A stretch of 64,000 nt of DNA, taken from positions 1-64,000 of the forward strand of contig JAHHHD010000023.1 in assembly GCA_019359505.1 (NCBI GenBank), given 5' to 3'. Below the pieces are notes generated by a model that did no database searches, was not told the origin of the DNA, and saw nothing but the letters and a program-made list of their open reading frames with translations. Every line of letters starts with the position of its first letter. Position 1 is the first letter of the stretch. A program made the translations under genes and the position numbers. Below are positions 52,019-60,851 of this stretch, in pieces. This stretch comes from Drouetiella hepatica Uher 2000/2452. Lineage in GTDB: Bacteria; Cyanobacteriota; Cyanobacteriia; Elainellales; Elainellaceae.

Positions 52019-52753
52019 CTAATGGATACCGCACTCGGTTTTGCCTGTGCCCCGCCAGCGACCTGCCCGCTCATCTTCACCTTCGCCGATGGGAGTCGTG
52101 ATGGGTTCATCGCCAATGCTGGGATAACCCTGATCGTGCAAAGGATTGTAGATCACCTTGTGTTCGGCGGCATATGCCCAAGAGTCTTTGCGAGTCCAGG
52201 CAGCAAGGGGATTGATTTTGAGGCGCTGCTGATTGTCTAGCTCAAAGACGGGCATATTAGCGCGGGTAACGGCTTGGTCACGGCGACGACCTGTAATCCA
52301 GGCGATCGTATTTAACTCATCTAGCCCGCGATGCAGCGGCTCAATTTTGGTGACATGGTGAAACTGCTGAATGTCAGTATCCCAGAGAGCCTCGCCGTAG
52401 CGAGCAGTGAACTCCTCACGGGTATTGACATCGGGCATTTTGTAAGTTTTGAGATTGAGGTGGTAGAGGTCTTTGGCTTTTGCCACTAGCTCTAACGTTT
52501 GTGGAAAGTGATACAGCGTGTCCAAAAAGATGACGGGCACGGGCTGAGGCGAGGGATGCTGACGGTAGAGAATGTCAGTAATCACTAAGTCATCAATGTT
52601 GAAGGCGCTGGTTTGCACCAGACCCGTGGGAATATTTTCGACGCTCCAGGCGAGAATTTCGCTGGGATGGGCAGTGTCAAACCGCTGATTCAGTTCGTCT
52701 AGGTCAAAGCTGCTAACACTAACACCTTGGGGTTCTACCGAGTAGCTCATCAT
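52019..52753 (-). CDS. cysH: Phosphoadenylyl-sulfate (PAPS) reductase
   Basis: Cytosolic enzyme, 244 residues, of assimilatory sulfate reduction: PAPS to sulfite with electrons from thioredoxin. The PP-loop region is altered as in the family (TDILYRQHPSPQPVPVIFLDTLYHFPQTLEL, about 58-88), TGRRRDQAVTR is seen (about 156-166), and the catalytic Cys is in the closing ECGIH. The paired Cys of the iron-sulfur APS-type reductases are absent, which indicates the PAPS-specific, cluster-free type. The protein ends immediately after ECGIH, a little short. The 323-bp region upstream (52754-53076) holds its presumed promoter and nothing else I can name. Confidence 0.93.
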   Translation of the reverse strand: MMSYSVEPQGVSVSSFDLDELNQRFDTAHPSEILAWSVENIPTGLVQTSAFNIDDLVITDILYRQHPSPQPVPVIFLDTLYHFPQTLELVAKAKDLYHLNLKTYKMPDVNTREEFTARYGEALWDTDIQQFHHVTKIEPLHRGLDELNTIAWITGRRRDQAVTRANMPVFELDNQQRLKINPLAAWTRKDSWAYAAEHKVIYNPLHDQGYPSIGDEPITTPIGEGEDERAGRWRGTGKTECGIH

Positions 52754-53076
52754 GCGCGTATCGCCTAATCTAAATTTCTAATAGGTTAATACACCTAATT
52801 TTATCTCGAAAGGCGCATAAGCCGATGGGGAATTGTGGAGATAGGATCGTCTCTGAACCGATGCACCCGGCAGAATGGCACTGTCTTCTCAACGGTCTTT
52901 CAAGGCTTGCGGCTTGCCAGCGCCCATTGTTTGCCTGAACCTAGAGAAACGCCAGATTTTTTTGAAAAGCGTCATCGTTTCTTAACGATCGCCCTTTCCA
53001 GGTTTGCTCTATTTCCTTGGCATTTTCTGCTGATGTCTGTGCTGCCCAGCTCTTTCCTACCTATATTTTTGGTGAG

Positions 53077-53295
53077 TCAGTGGGCAATTGTTGCCAGTTC
53101 GGTCTGCTTCATTCCTAGAAGCTTCTTGCGGATAATGAAGGGTAAGACCGCAAACCATAATGAAGCTCCCAAGAAGACGATCGCCCAGGAGCGTCTGTCT
53201 GTATTGGCAGTTGAGGAATCTTTGAGGAACGCACTGATCAAGATCACAGCAGTGAAAAGGCTTCCAACAGTGTAGGTTGTCATAAAGTGGCTCAT
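53077..53295 (-). CDS. Small two-helix membrane protein
   Basis: A 72-residue protein with two hydrophobic segments (TVGSLFTAVILISAFL, about 9-24, and WAIVFLGASLWFAVLPFII, about 37-55), separated by a polar Ser/Thr/Asp/Arg loop and ending in a short basic tail. A second ATG (53283) would remove four residues. The composition is that of a real membrane protein and similar small proteins occur in cyanobacteria, but I cannot name it. The overlapping plus-strand frame 52835-53275 has no coding character. Confidence 0.6.
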   Translation of the reverse strand: MSHFMTTYTVGSLFTAVILISAFLKDSSTANTDRRSWAIVFLGASLWFAVLPFIIRKKLLGMKQTELATIAH

Positions 53296-53488
53296 CGCAA
53301 ATGTAAACGGTTGCTACCATTCATATTTACAGCCTGCTTTGTGAAGCTCCGGTAAATTTAACTTTTAGCTCAGCTTATTTTTGTAGGTCAGCCGCTCAAC
53401 CAAGCTGTATGACAGAGGCATTAACTACAGAGGCATTGACTTTGCGCTGGATGCCGTTGAGTTGGTTTAGGAGCCTCAAATCTCGTTT

Positions 53489-53583
53489 TATAGCAACCGC
53501 CAAGGCGGTTGGGACGGGGACATTTTTGGTGGGGCGCTTTGCGCCCCACCAAAAATGTCCTAATCAAACTGGCCATAGCTATA
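53489..53583. repeat. 95-bp palindromic repeat, family B copy 3
   Basis: Full copy from TATAGC to GCTATA with a core GGACATTTTTGGTGGGGCGC, loop TTT, and complementary arm. It ends 13 bp before the stop of the photoreceptor kinase gene (minus strand). The rest of the 53296-53595 gap holds a 12-nt direct repeat (GAGGCATTAACT / GAGGCATTGACT near 53415) and no gene. Confidence 0.88.
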
Positions 53584-53595
53584 ACTCGCTTTAAG

Positions 53596-56500
53596 CTAAG
53601 ACCGGACTGTTGTTTGATGAATTGGCAGTTCGATGACAAATTCTGCCCCTTGACCAGGCTCTGAGTAGCAAGCAAGCTTACCGTTGTGTTTCTCAGTAAT
53701 AATTTGATAGCTGATAGACAATCCAAGTCCTGTCCCTTTTCCCACACTTTTTGTAGTAAAAAACGGGTCGAACAAACGCTGTTGCAGCGCCTCTGGAATG
53801 CCAACGCCATTATCAGCAATATGAATAACAATCCACTCTGAGATACTCAGCTCAGTCCAGATCCGAATGATCCCAGGCTTTGCCTTGCTTTCTGCCGTTG
53901 ACCGCTGCTGATCATGCTCTTCTAAGGCATCGATCGCATTGGCAATTAAGTTCATAAATACCTGATTGAGTTGACCGGGGTAACATTCTACCAGTGGCAA
54001 TGAATCATAGTCTTTTTCAATTTGAATGCCGGGATGGGTTGGAGAGGGCTTAAGCCGATGGGACAGAATCATCAGTGTGCTATCAATGCCTTCATGAATG
54101 TTCACCAGTTTGAACGCTGCTTCATCCAAACGAGAAAAGTTGCGGAGTGACAAAACAATTTCTTGAATGCGATCTGTGCCATTTTGCATCGAGCTTACTA
54201 CTTTCTTCAAATCTTCGACTAGAAACTCAAGGTCGGCTTTTTGTAGTGCCTCTTCAATTTCTGGTACAGGTGGGCAGTGCTGCTGGTAGAGTTTGATCAG
54301 TTTCAGAAGTTCATTCGTGTATTCTTCGGCATGGGTGAGATTGCCATGAATGAAATTAATTGGGTTGTTAATTTCATGAGCTACCCCAGCAACTAACTGT
54401 CCTAAGCTCGCCAATTTCTCCGCCTGGACGATTTGAAGTTGGGTGTTTTGTAAATCTTGCAGTGCGATCGCCAGTTGATCTGCCTGAGTTTTGGTCTGAG
54501 CTAACAGATCGGATTGTTGCAACGCAATGCTGAGTTGATCAGCAACTTGCTTCACAAATTGCACTTCAATTTCTTCCCATTCACGCGGTTGAGTACATTG
54601 GTGGACACAGAGCAGTCCCCAAAGTTGATTACCTTTGACAATGGGAGCAACAAGCAGTGCTCGAATGCCGAACTGTTCCAGTGTCGCTCGATAACAGGCT
54701 TGAATTTCGGCTTGATCTAAATCTGTGAGCGTGTGAATGCGCCCTTTGATATATTCATCAACATAATTTTCACCAAAGCAGTGATCGTGAATTTTAGCGT
54801 TGAGCGCCGAGGGAAATCCAGCGACCACATCTTCTACAACAAACTCGCCATAATCAACGCCTAACTCTGGTTCAAAGCGATAGATGCCTACTCGATCGGC
54901 TTTGAGCGATCGGCGCACCCTAGTTGATATGTTGTTAAAAATGGTATCTAAGTCCAGCGAATCGCGGATTTTGGCAACCACCTCAAAGAGAATTTGGCGC
55001 TGCTCCGCCGCTTTTTGCAACTCCTCGGCTCGCTGGGTAGCAGACAAAAGCTCGGCGCTGTGAATGGCTACCCCAAGCTGTGCGCCAATTTGAGCTAAAA
55101 ATTCGACATCGACCGTTGCCCAGGCGCGGGGAGCCGAGTGTTGATAGGCAGCGAGTAAGCCCCACAGCCGCCGTCCCACAAAAATGGGGGCGATCGCGTA
55201 GGCGCAAATCTGATACTCTTCCAGAATTGCCATGTGACACCGAGAATGCCCGCTTTGGGAAACATCTGCGACCGCGAACGTTTCGTTCCGGCGATAGCGT
55301 CCGCCCTGAGTTTCCTGAAGATGAGTATCTTCCCAGACTAAATCTTTGCCAAAGGGGGCAATATGCTTCCACCCCGGCACCACCGTACCAAACTGCGCAA
55401 CAAACTCACCGCTCCAGTCTTCGTTAAATTGATAGACCGCAACTCGTTCCACTTCTAGCAGGTGGCGGGCTTCCTGACAGGTCGTTTGCAAAATTAAATT
55501 TACATCTAAAGAGGAACGAATGCGGCTGACGATTTCTGTGAGTGCTCGTTGGCGGGCGATCGAATTATTTAAGGCTTGAGTTCGCTGTTTCGATTCATCG
55601 AGTAGGGCGGTTTGCTGCACTGCAACCCCCAGTTGAGTGGCGGCTTGCGCCATGAATTGCACTTCGATCGCTTCCCACTGACGCGGTGCAGAATGCTGAT
55701 ACGCACCCAGCAATCCCCACAATTTCCGTCCCACAAAAATCGGAACCAAGGCATAGGATCGAATCTTAAATTGCCTGAGAATATCGAGGTGGCATTGAGA
55801 ATGTCCGGCTTGTTCTACATCAGCTACCGCAAAACTTTCATTGCGGCGATAGCGCCCCCCCTGAGTTTCTTGAAGGTGTGTGTCTTCCCACACGAGTTTT
55901 TTGCCAAACGGTGCGGTTTGTTCCCACTGATCGTCAGCCGCCCCAAAATGGCTAATAAACTCACCGCTCCAATCCAGGTTGAACTGATACACGGCGACAC
56001 GCTCCACGTTCAATAGCTGCCGCAGTTCTCGACAAGTTGTGTGAAAGATTGATGACATATCCAGTTCGGAACGGATCTTCGTCACTACTTCTGCCAGTGC
56101 CTGCTGCCGCGCTAAAGATTCCTTCAGGGCAAGGGATTGGGTTTGTAGCTGCCTAAATAATTCCGAGTGCTGCATTGCTACACCCAGATGGCTAGCAACT
56201 TGAGCCAGAAACTCAACTTCTGTTGCTTCCCATTGACGCGGTGCAGAATGCTGGTAGGCAGCCAGAAGCCCCCAAAGTTTCAGTCCATTGAAGATGGGAG
56301 CGATCGCATACGCCCGAATTTTAAATTGCTCCAGGATATCGATGTGACACCGAGAATGTCCGGCTTCATAGATGTCCGCCACGGCAAATGTTTCATTCGC
56401 ACGGTAGCGACCGCCTTTGGTTTCTTGCAGATAGGTGTCTTCCCACACCAGTTTTCTGCCAAACGGCGCAATCTGATCCCAATTGTGTTGAGCAAAGCCA

Positions 56501-56790
56501 AAACTGCTGACAAATTCTCCGCTGTAATCTGTATGGAAGCGATACACGGCAACGCGCTCCACATGCAGCAGTTGGCAGGTTTCTTGAGTGGTGGTAGCGA
56601 AGAGGCTGTCGAGATCGAGGGAGGCGCGAATTTTGCCAATCACATTGGCAAGGGCGGCATGTTGCTCTCGCGTTCGCTGAATCGTCTCACGTTCTCGCTT
56701 GATTTCTCCTCTCAAGCTGTCTACATCAGGCTGCCCTAAAGCTTGGTTGAGGCGCTTTCCCAGCCAACGAGCGATCGCTTTAGATTTCAT
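53596..56790 (-). CDS. Four-GAF cyanobacteriochrome histidine kinase
   Basis: A 1064-residue soluble light-sensor kinase. Three N-terminal GAF domains carry the red/green cyanobacteriochrome signature: L-V-W-E-D-T-x-L-Q-E-T (WED at 116-118, 301-303, 486-488) and bilin-binding Cys-His (148-149, 333-334, 518-519), the Cys spaced exactly 185 residues. A fourth GAF has DHCF (669-672, the DXCF second-cysteine motif) and Cys-Tyr at 699-700. Then come a coiled coil and a kinase core: H-box AHEINNPINFIHG with His805, N-box NLIANAIDAL (947-956), DNGVGI and GKGTGLGLSI (1017-1026), all intact. No receiver domain, PAS domain or membrane helix. I use ATG 56790; a TTG lies four codons upstream. Partner response regulator unknown. 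Confidence 0.93.
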   Translation of the reverse strand: MKSKAIARWLGKRLNQALGQPDVDSLRGEIKRERETIQRTREQHAALANVIGKIRASLDLDSLFATTTQETCQLLHVERVAVYRFHTDYSGEFVSSFGFAQHNWDQIAPFGRKLVWEDTYLQETKGGRYRANETFAVADIYEAGHSRCHIDILEQFKIRAYAIAPIFNGLKLWGLLAAYQHSAPRQWEATEVEFLAQVASHLGVAMQHSELFRQLQTQSLALKESLARQQALAEVVTKIRSELDMSSIFHTTCRELRQLLNVERVAVYQFNLDWSGEFISHFGAADDQWEQTAPFGKKLVWEDTHLQETQGGRYRRNESFAVADVEQAGHSQCHLDILRQFKIRSYALVPIFVGRKLWGLLGAYQHSAPRQWEAIEVQFMAQAATQLGVAVQQTALLDESKQRTQALNNSIARQRALTEIVSRIRSSLDVNLILQTTCQEARHLLEVERVAVYQFNEDWSGEFVAQFGTVVPGWKHIAPFGKDLVWEDTHLQETQGGRYRRNETFAVADVSQSGHSRCHMAILEEYQICAYAIAPIFVGRRLWGLLAAYQHSAPRAWATVDVEFLAQIGAQLGVAIHSAELLSATQRAEELQKAAEQRQILFEVVAKIRDSLDLDTIFNNISTRVRRSLKADRVGIYRFEPELGVDYGEFVVEDVVAGFPSALNAKIHDHCFGENYVDEYIKGRIHTLTDLDQAEIQACYRATLEQFGIRALLVAPIVKGNQLWGLLCVHQCTQPREWEEIEVQFVKQVADQLSIALQQSDLLAQTKTQADQLAIALQDLQNTQLQIVQAEKLASLGQLVAGVAHEINNPINFIHGNLTHAEEYTNELLKLIKLYQQHCPPVPEIEEALQKADLEFLVEDLKKVVSSMQNGTDRIQEIVLSLRNFSRLDEAAFKLVNIHEGIDSTLMILSHRLKPSPTHPGIQIEKDYDSLPLVECYPGQLNQVFMNLIANAIDALEEHDQQRSTAESKAKPGIIRIWTELSISEWIVIHIADNGVGIPEALQQRLFDPFFTTKSVGKGTGLGLSISYQIITEKHNGKLACYSEPGQGAEFVIELPIHQTTVRS

Positions 56791-57041
56791 AAAGATTCTC
56801 AATTTGGTGTACGAGACCGTACAACGCAGGCAATAATTTTAATAGTTCCCAAACTTTGAGCAAAGCTAAGGTTTGGCTACCAGGATAAACAGGTTGTGTG
56901 GATGAGTAAATTTAGCAAACCATCCACTAGGCGATCGCGCTCCAATAGGGAATCTTCTGCACCATTACAAAGCGAATCAGCTTTCCTACAAGGGTTTGGG
57001 CTGCGACTTCAGGATCGGTAAGCTGAGCATGGGCTACAAAA

Positions 57042-57118
57042 TATAGCAACTGCCAAGGCGGTTAGGATGGGGACATTTAGGGTGGGGCGGGAAGCGCTCC
57101 ACACCAAATGTCCTAAGC
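57042..57118. repeat. Degenerate palindromic repeat, family B copy 4
   Basis: Starts TATAGCAACTGCCAAGGCGG and keeps GGACATTTAGGGTGGGGCG and a partly matching right arm (GCTCCACACCAAATGTCC), but the core is mispaired and the right end is missing. It lies in the 354-bp gap (56803-57156) between the photoreceptor gene and the photolyase gene; that gap also should hold the promoter for the photoreceptor gene. Confidence 0.7.
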
Positions 57119-57156
57119 TGAGCGGATGAATAAATGGAGCAATAGTAAAATCAGGC

Positions 57157-58656
57157 TCATCGACTTTGCTCATGCCACTGGCGCGATCGCTCCCTGATCT
57201 CTGCCAATTCCCAGTCCGGCATTTTGTCCAGGTTTTTGAGGATGAAGCTCATGCGACCTTGAGATTGCAGGCTAGAACGGTGGCGATCGAGAAAATCCCA
57301 GTAGAAAAAGTTGAAGGGGCAGGCTTTTTCACCCGTGCGATCGGTGGGCTTGTAGCAGCAGCCTTTGCAGTAATCGCTCATCTTATTAATGTAGTTAGCA
57401 GAGGCGGCGTAGGGTTTGGAGGCAAGAATGCCGCCATCGGCAAACTGACCCATGCCAATGACGTTGGTTTGCATCACCCAGTCGTAGGCATCAATGAATG
57501 CCGCATGAAACCAATTCTCGACTTCTTGGGGCGACAGTCCGGCGATCAGCGCAAAGTTGCTCAAAATCATCAGCCGCTGAATGTGGTGAGCATAGGCTAT
57601 TTTTTCTGTCTGTTTTAAGGTCTGGTGTAGACAGTTCATGTCGGTGTCAGCATTCCAGAAAAACTCTGGCAAAGGCTGCGTGTGGTTGAAATGGTTGCGC
57701 TGCGGATAGTCTTCATCGACATAGTGATAGAGACCATGCATATATTCTCGCCAGCCCAAGACCTGCCGAATGAAGCCCTCGACGCTGCTGAGATCGAGCT
57801 GTTGCTGATGATAAGCCGCCTCAGCTGCCCGAATCACCTCCAGCGGATGCAGCAAGCCTAAGTTTAGATAGGGCGACAGCATGGCGTGCCACAGGGTTTC
57901 TTCGCCCGTTACCATCGCGTCTTGGTAGGGGCCAAACGCGGGGAGCCGCGTCTCAACGAAGTGTTGCAAAACCTGTAGAGCCTGCGATCGCCCTACTCCC
58001 CACCGAAACGGCTCCACCTCTCCATAGTCTGAGAAATCGCCTGACTTGACGAAATCAATCACCTCTTGCGTGATCGCATCTGGCTCAAACCACAGCGGCT
58101 CTGGCGTGTTGAGCTTGCCTTTTGGGGGCTTGCGGTTATCTTTATCAAAATTCCAGGTGCCGCCCACAGGATGCTTGCCCTCCATCAAAACCTGATCTCG
58201 CTGCCGCCCTTCTCGATAGAAATATTCCATTACCAGGCTCTTGCGACCCTTTGCCCAAGTTTGAAATTCCTCAGCCGTCCAGAGAAACTGGTTGTTCGGC
58301 ACCAAGGTGATTTTGCAGGGCAAATTGAGCGATCGAATCAGCTGGGCAAACGGGCGATCGCTGGGCTGCATTACTCGTAGCTCTGTAATGCCCTGGGTTT
58401 TAATCCAGTCTTGTAGCGCCGAGTCAAAATCGGGGGCGATCGCATACTCTACTGTCCAGCCTGACTGCCGCAGTTCTTCAGCAAAATGCCGCATTGCCGA
58501 CCAGACCAGCACTATTTTTTGCCGATGATAGGAGCGCGCCTGAACGTGCTGCATGGACTCGATCAGAATCACAGGCGCGTTCTGAGCAGTGACGCTTCTA
58601 AGAGCCGCCTGGTTAGCCGAAAGCTGATCGCCTAGTATCCAAACACCGATCGTCAT
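57157..58656 (-). CDS. FeS-type bacterial photolyase/cryptochrome (COG3046)
   Basis: A 499-residue flavoprotein of the FeS-BCP group, which includes the prokaryotic (6-4) photolyases PhrB and CryB. It starts with VWILGDQLSANQAAL, has KHPVGGTWNFDKDNRKPPK (about 161-179) and the FAD-binding region with GWREYMHGLYHY (about 298-309), NALIAGLSP-like NFALIAGLSPQEVENWFHAAFIDAYDWVMQTNVIGMGQFADGG, and four cysteines fitting the [4Fe-4S] ligands (NCLHQ, DYCKGC, KACPF). It repairs or senses UV lesions with light. In relatives a lumazine acts as antenna; F0 is an alternative. Same strand as the photoreceptor kinase but the genes are 354 bp apart. Confidence 0.93.
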   Translation of the reverse strand: MTIGVWILGDQLSANQAALRSVTAQNAPVILIESMQHVQARSYHRQKIVLVWSAMRHFAEELRQSGWTVEYAIAPDFDSALQDWIKTQGITELRVMQPSDRPFAQLIRSLNLPCKITLVPNNQFLWTAEEFQTWAKGRKSLVMEYFYREGRQRDQVLMEGKHPVGGTWNFDKDNRKPPKGKLNTPEPLWFEPDAITQEVIDFVKSGDFSDYGEVEPFRWGVGRSQALQVLQHFVETRLPAFGPYQDAMVTGEETLWHAMLSPYLNLGLLHPLEVIRAAEAAYHQQQLDLSSVEGFIRQVLGWREYMHGLYHYVDEDYPQRNHFNHTQPLPEFFWNADTDMNCLHQTLKQTEKIAYAHHIQRLMILSNFALIAGLSPQEVENWFHAAFIDAYDWVMQTNVIGMGQFADGGILASKPYAASANYINKMSDYCKGCCYKPTDRTGEKACPFNFFYWDFLDRHRSSLQSQGRMSFILKNLDKMPDWELAEIRERSRQWHEQSR

Positions 58657-58663
58657 AGGTAGG

Positions 58664-58700
58664 GCGCTATGTAATTAAGTGAGGACAAGCAATTTTTGGT
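58664..58700. repeat. Remnant of a family A end
   Basis: GGGCGCTATGTAATTAAGTGAGGACAAGC resembles the CTACGTAATTGAGTTAGGACG end of family A, but without a core or second arm. It lies just upstream of the photolyase start. Confidence 0.45.
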
Positions 58701-58863
58701 TGCCTGAATCAGGCATGGAGCACCCATCGATTCTAAAGGCATTTGGCTTGCTCCAATATTTTCGACATTAATTCCAGTCCTGTTAAAACTTTGTTAAAGT
58801 TGGTCTGGATGTTAATTTTTTTATCCTTCCCATGATCGCTCTCAACTCTCAAGGAGAATTTTG

Positions 58864-60582
58864 ATGCTGCGGCTAGAACACATCAGCAAAATTTATCCAA
58901 CGGGCGAAGTGCTTAAGGACGTGAGCTGGGAAGTTAAACCTGGCGATCGCATTGGCTTAGTCGGCGTGAACGGAGCCGGGAAATCCACGCAGCTCAAGAT
59001 TATTGCGGGTGAAATGGAGCCAACCTCTGGCGAAATTATCCGACCCAACAGTCTGCATATTGCTTTCCTCAATCAAGAGTTTGATGTCGATCTAGAGCGC
59101 ACGGTTCGAGACGAGTTTTGGCGCGCTTTTGAAGAAGCCAATCAGGTGCATCATGCGCTGGAAGCCGTGCAGCATGAGATGCAGACCGCTTCTATGGAAG
59201 AGCTGGATAGCCTGATCCATAAGCTCGATCGCTTTCAGCGGCAGTATGAGGCGCTGGACGGCTATGGCTTAGAGTCGCGGATTGAGAAGATTTTGCCCGA
59301 AATGGGATTTGAGGCGGATGCTGGCGATCGCCTGGTTAGCTCCTTTAGCGGCGGCTGGCAAATGCGAATGGGTTTAGGAAAAATCCTGCTGCAATCGCCC
59401 GATCTGCTGCTGCTGGACGAGCCGACCAACCATTTGGATTTGGAAACAATCGAATGGCTGGAGAACTATCTGCGGGGCATCGATACGCCGATGGTGATTG
59501 TCTCCCATGACCGGGAGTTCCTTGATCGCCTCTGTACGCAAATCGTGGAAACCGAGCGGGGAGTTTCTTCCACTTATCTGGGCAACTATACCGCCTATCT
59601 GGAGCAAAAAGCCGAGGCGCAAATGGCGCAACTTAGCGCTTTTGAGCGGCAGCAAAAAGAAATCGAGAAGCAGCAAACCTTTGTCGATCGCTTCCGAGCC
59701 AGCGCCACCCGTAGCACTCAGGCAAAAAGCCGTGAGAAGCAGCTCGACAAAATTGAGCGCATTGAGGCTCCTACCGGCAGCGTTCGGACGCTGCATTTCC
59801 GCTTTCCGCCTGCACCTCGTAGCGGACGCGACGTGGTAATCATCAAAGATTTGACCCACTTCTACGGTGAAAAGCTGCTGTTCTTAGGCGCAGACTTGCT
59901 GATCGAACGGGGCGATCGCATTGCCTTCCTGGGGCCTAACGGTTCAGGCAAATCCACGTTGCTGAAGCTCATGATGGGAGTCGAAAAGCCTGCTGAGGGC
60001 AGCATTACTTTGGGCGATCACAACGTCATTCCTGGATACTTTGAGCAGAATCAGGCGGAAGCGCTCGATTTGAATAAGACTGTGATGGAGACGATTCACG
60101 ACGAAGTTCCTGACTGGAAGAATGAGGAAGTTCGTACGTTACTAGGGCGATTTTTGTTTAGCTCTGATACCGTTCGCAAAAAAGTATCTTCCCTTAGCGG
60201 AGGTGAAAAGGCGCGACTGGCTCTGGCAAAAATGCTGCTAGCTCCCGTGAATCTGATGATTCTAGATGAGCCGACCAATCACCTGGATATTCCGGCGAAA
60301 GAAATGCTGGAGGAAGCGCTAACTAACTTTGACGGTACGGCAATTTTGGTGTCGCACGATCGCTACTTTATTTCTCAGGTCGCTAATAAGATCGTAGAGA
60401 TTCGAGATGGCGAACTGCGGCTCTACCGAGGCGACTACGATTATTACCTGGAAAAAATTGCCGAGGAGAAAGAGCGGGCAAAGCTGGAACTAATCGAAGC
60501 AGAAAAAGCTGAGAAAGTGACTGCTAAAAGAGATAAGCAGAAAGAAAAGCAAAAGCAGAAAACAAAGGCAAAGGTCGAATAA
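58864..60582 (+). CDS. ABC-F family ATP-binding protein
   Basis: A 572-residue soluble protein with two ATPase domains and no membrane part, as in ABC-F translation factors such as Uup and EttA. First domain: Walker A GVNGAGKST (about 34-42), signature SFSGGWQMRMGLGKIL, Walker B LLLLDEPTNHLDLET. A charged linker helix (about 235-300) follows, then second domain: Walker A GPNGSGKST (about 359-367), signature SLSGGEKARLALAKML, LMILDEPTNHLDIPAKE. The Lys/Glu-rich C-terminal tail (last 40 residues) is a coiled coil. AAGGAG lies eight bases before ATG 58864. It likely acts on stalled or specialised ribosomes. Confidence 0.94.
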   Translation: MLRLEHISKIYPTGEVLKDVSWEVKPGDRIGLVGVNGAGKSTQLKIIAGEMEPTSGEIIRPNSLHIAFLNQEFDVDLERTVRDEFWRAFEEANQVHHALEAVQHEMQTASMEELDSLIHKLDRFQRQYEALDGYGLESRIEKILPEMGFEADAGDRLVSSFSGGWQMRMGLGKILLQSPDLLLLDEPTNHLDLETIEWLENYLRGIDTPMVIVSHDREFLDRLCTQIVETERGVSSTYLGNYTAYLEQKAEAQMAQLSAFERQQKEIEKQQTFVDRFRASATRSTQAKSREKQLDKIERIEAPTGSVRTLHFRFPPAPRSGRDVVIIKDLTHFYGEKLLFLGADLLIERGDRIAFLGPNGSGKSTLLKLMMGVEKPAEGSITLGDHNVIPGYFEQNQAEALDLNKTVMETIHDEVPDWKNEEVRTLLGRFLFSSDTVRKKVSSLSGGEKARLALAKMLLAPVNLMILDEPTNHLDIPAKEMLEEALTNFDGTAILVSHDRYFISQVANKIVEIRDGELRLYRGDYDYYLEKIAEEKERAKLELIEAEKAEKVTAKRDKQKEKQKQKTKAKVE

Positions 60583-60690
60583 ATTAACGCTGGGTTGAAC
60601 GCTTGGCTAACTGCGCCAAAGAGTTTTCGTCTAGCCAGCTATCTACCTCTAGTTCCTGTCTATATCTGATACCCATTTAAGACTCAAATA

Positions 60691-60745
60691 GGGCAGATGA
60701 TTTTCGGAAGCCGCGCGGAGCGCGGCTTCCGAAAATCATCTGCCC
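60691..60745. terminator. Perfect 26-bp hairpin after the ABC-F gene
   Basis: Arms 60691-60716 and 60720-60745 pair perfectly around the loop GGA. The inner part GGAAGCCGCGC resembles the family A core (GAGAGCCGCGC), but the outer arms are unrelated. It could end transcription of the ABC-F gene, but there is no T-run, so it may be a member of the palindrome set. Confidence 0.55.
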
Positions 60746-60851
60746 CCTCATCAATCTAAAAGGGTATGAATACTTCCTGTTTGAATAGTAGGGTGTTGAA
60801 AAACTGAATGGTATCATTGCTGAGAAATTGATAAATTAAGGGGCTGTTCAC

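Noticed and set aside
52835-53275. Open frame of 146 residues on the plus strand
   Set aside because: It overlaps the more convincing two-helix membrane protein on the minus strand and has erratic composition without domain features.
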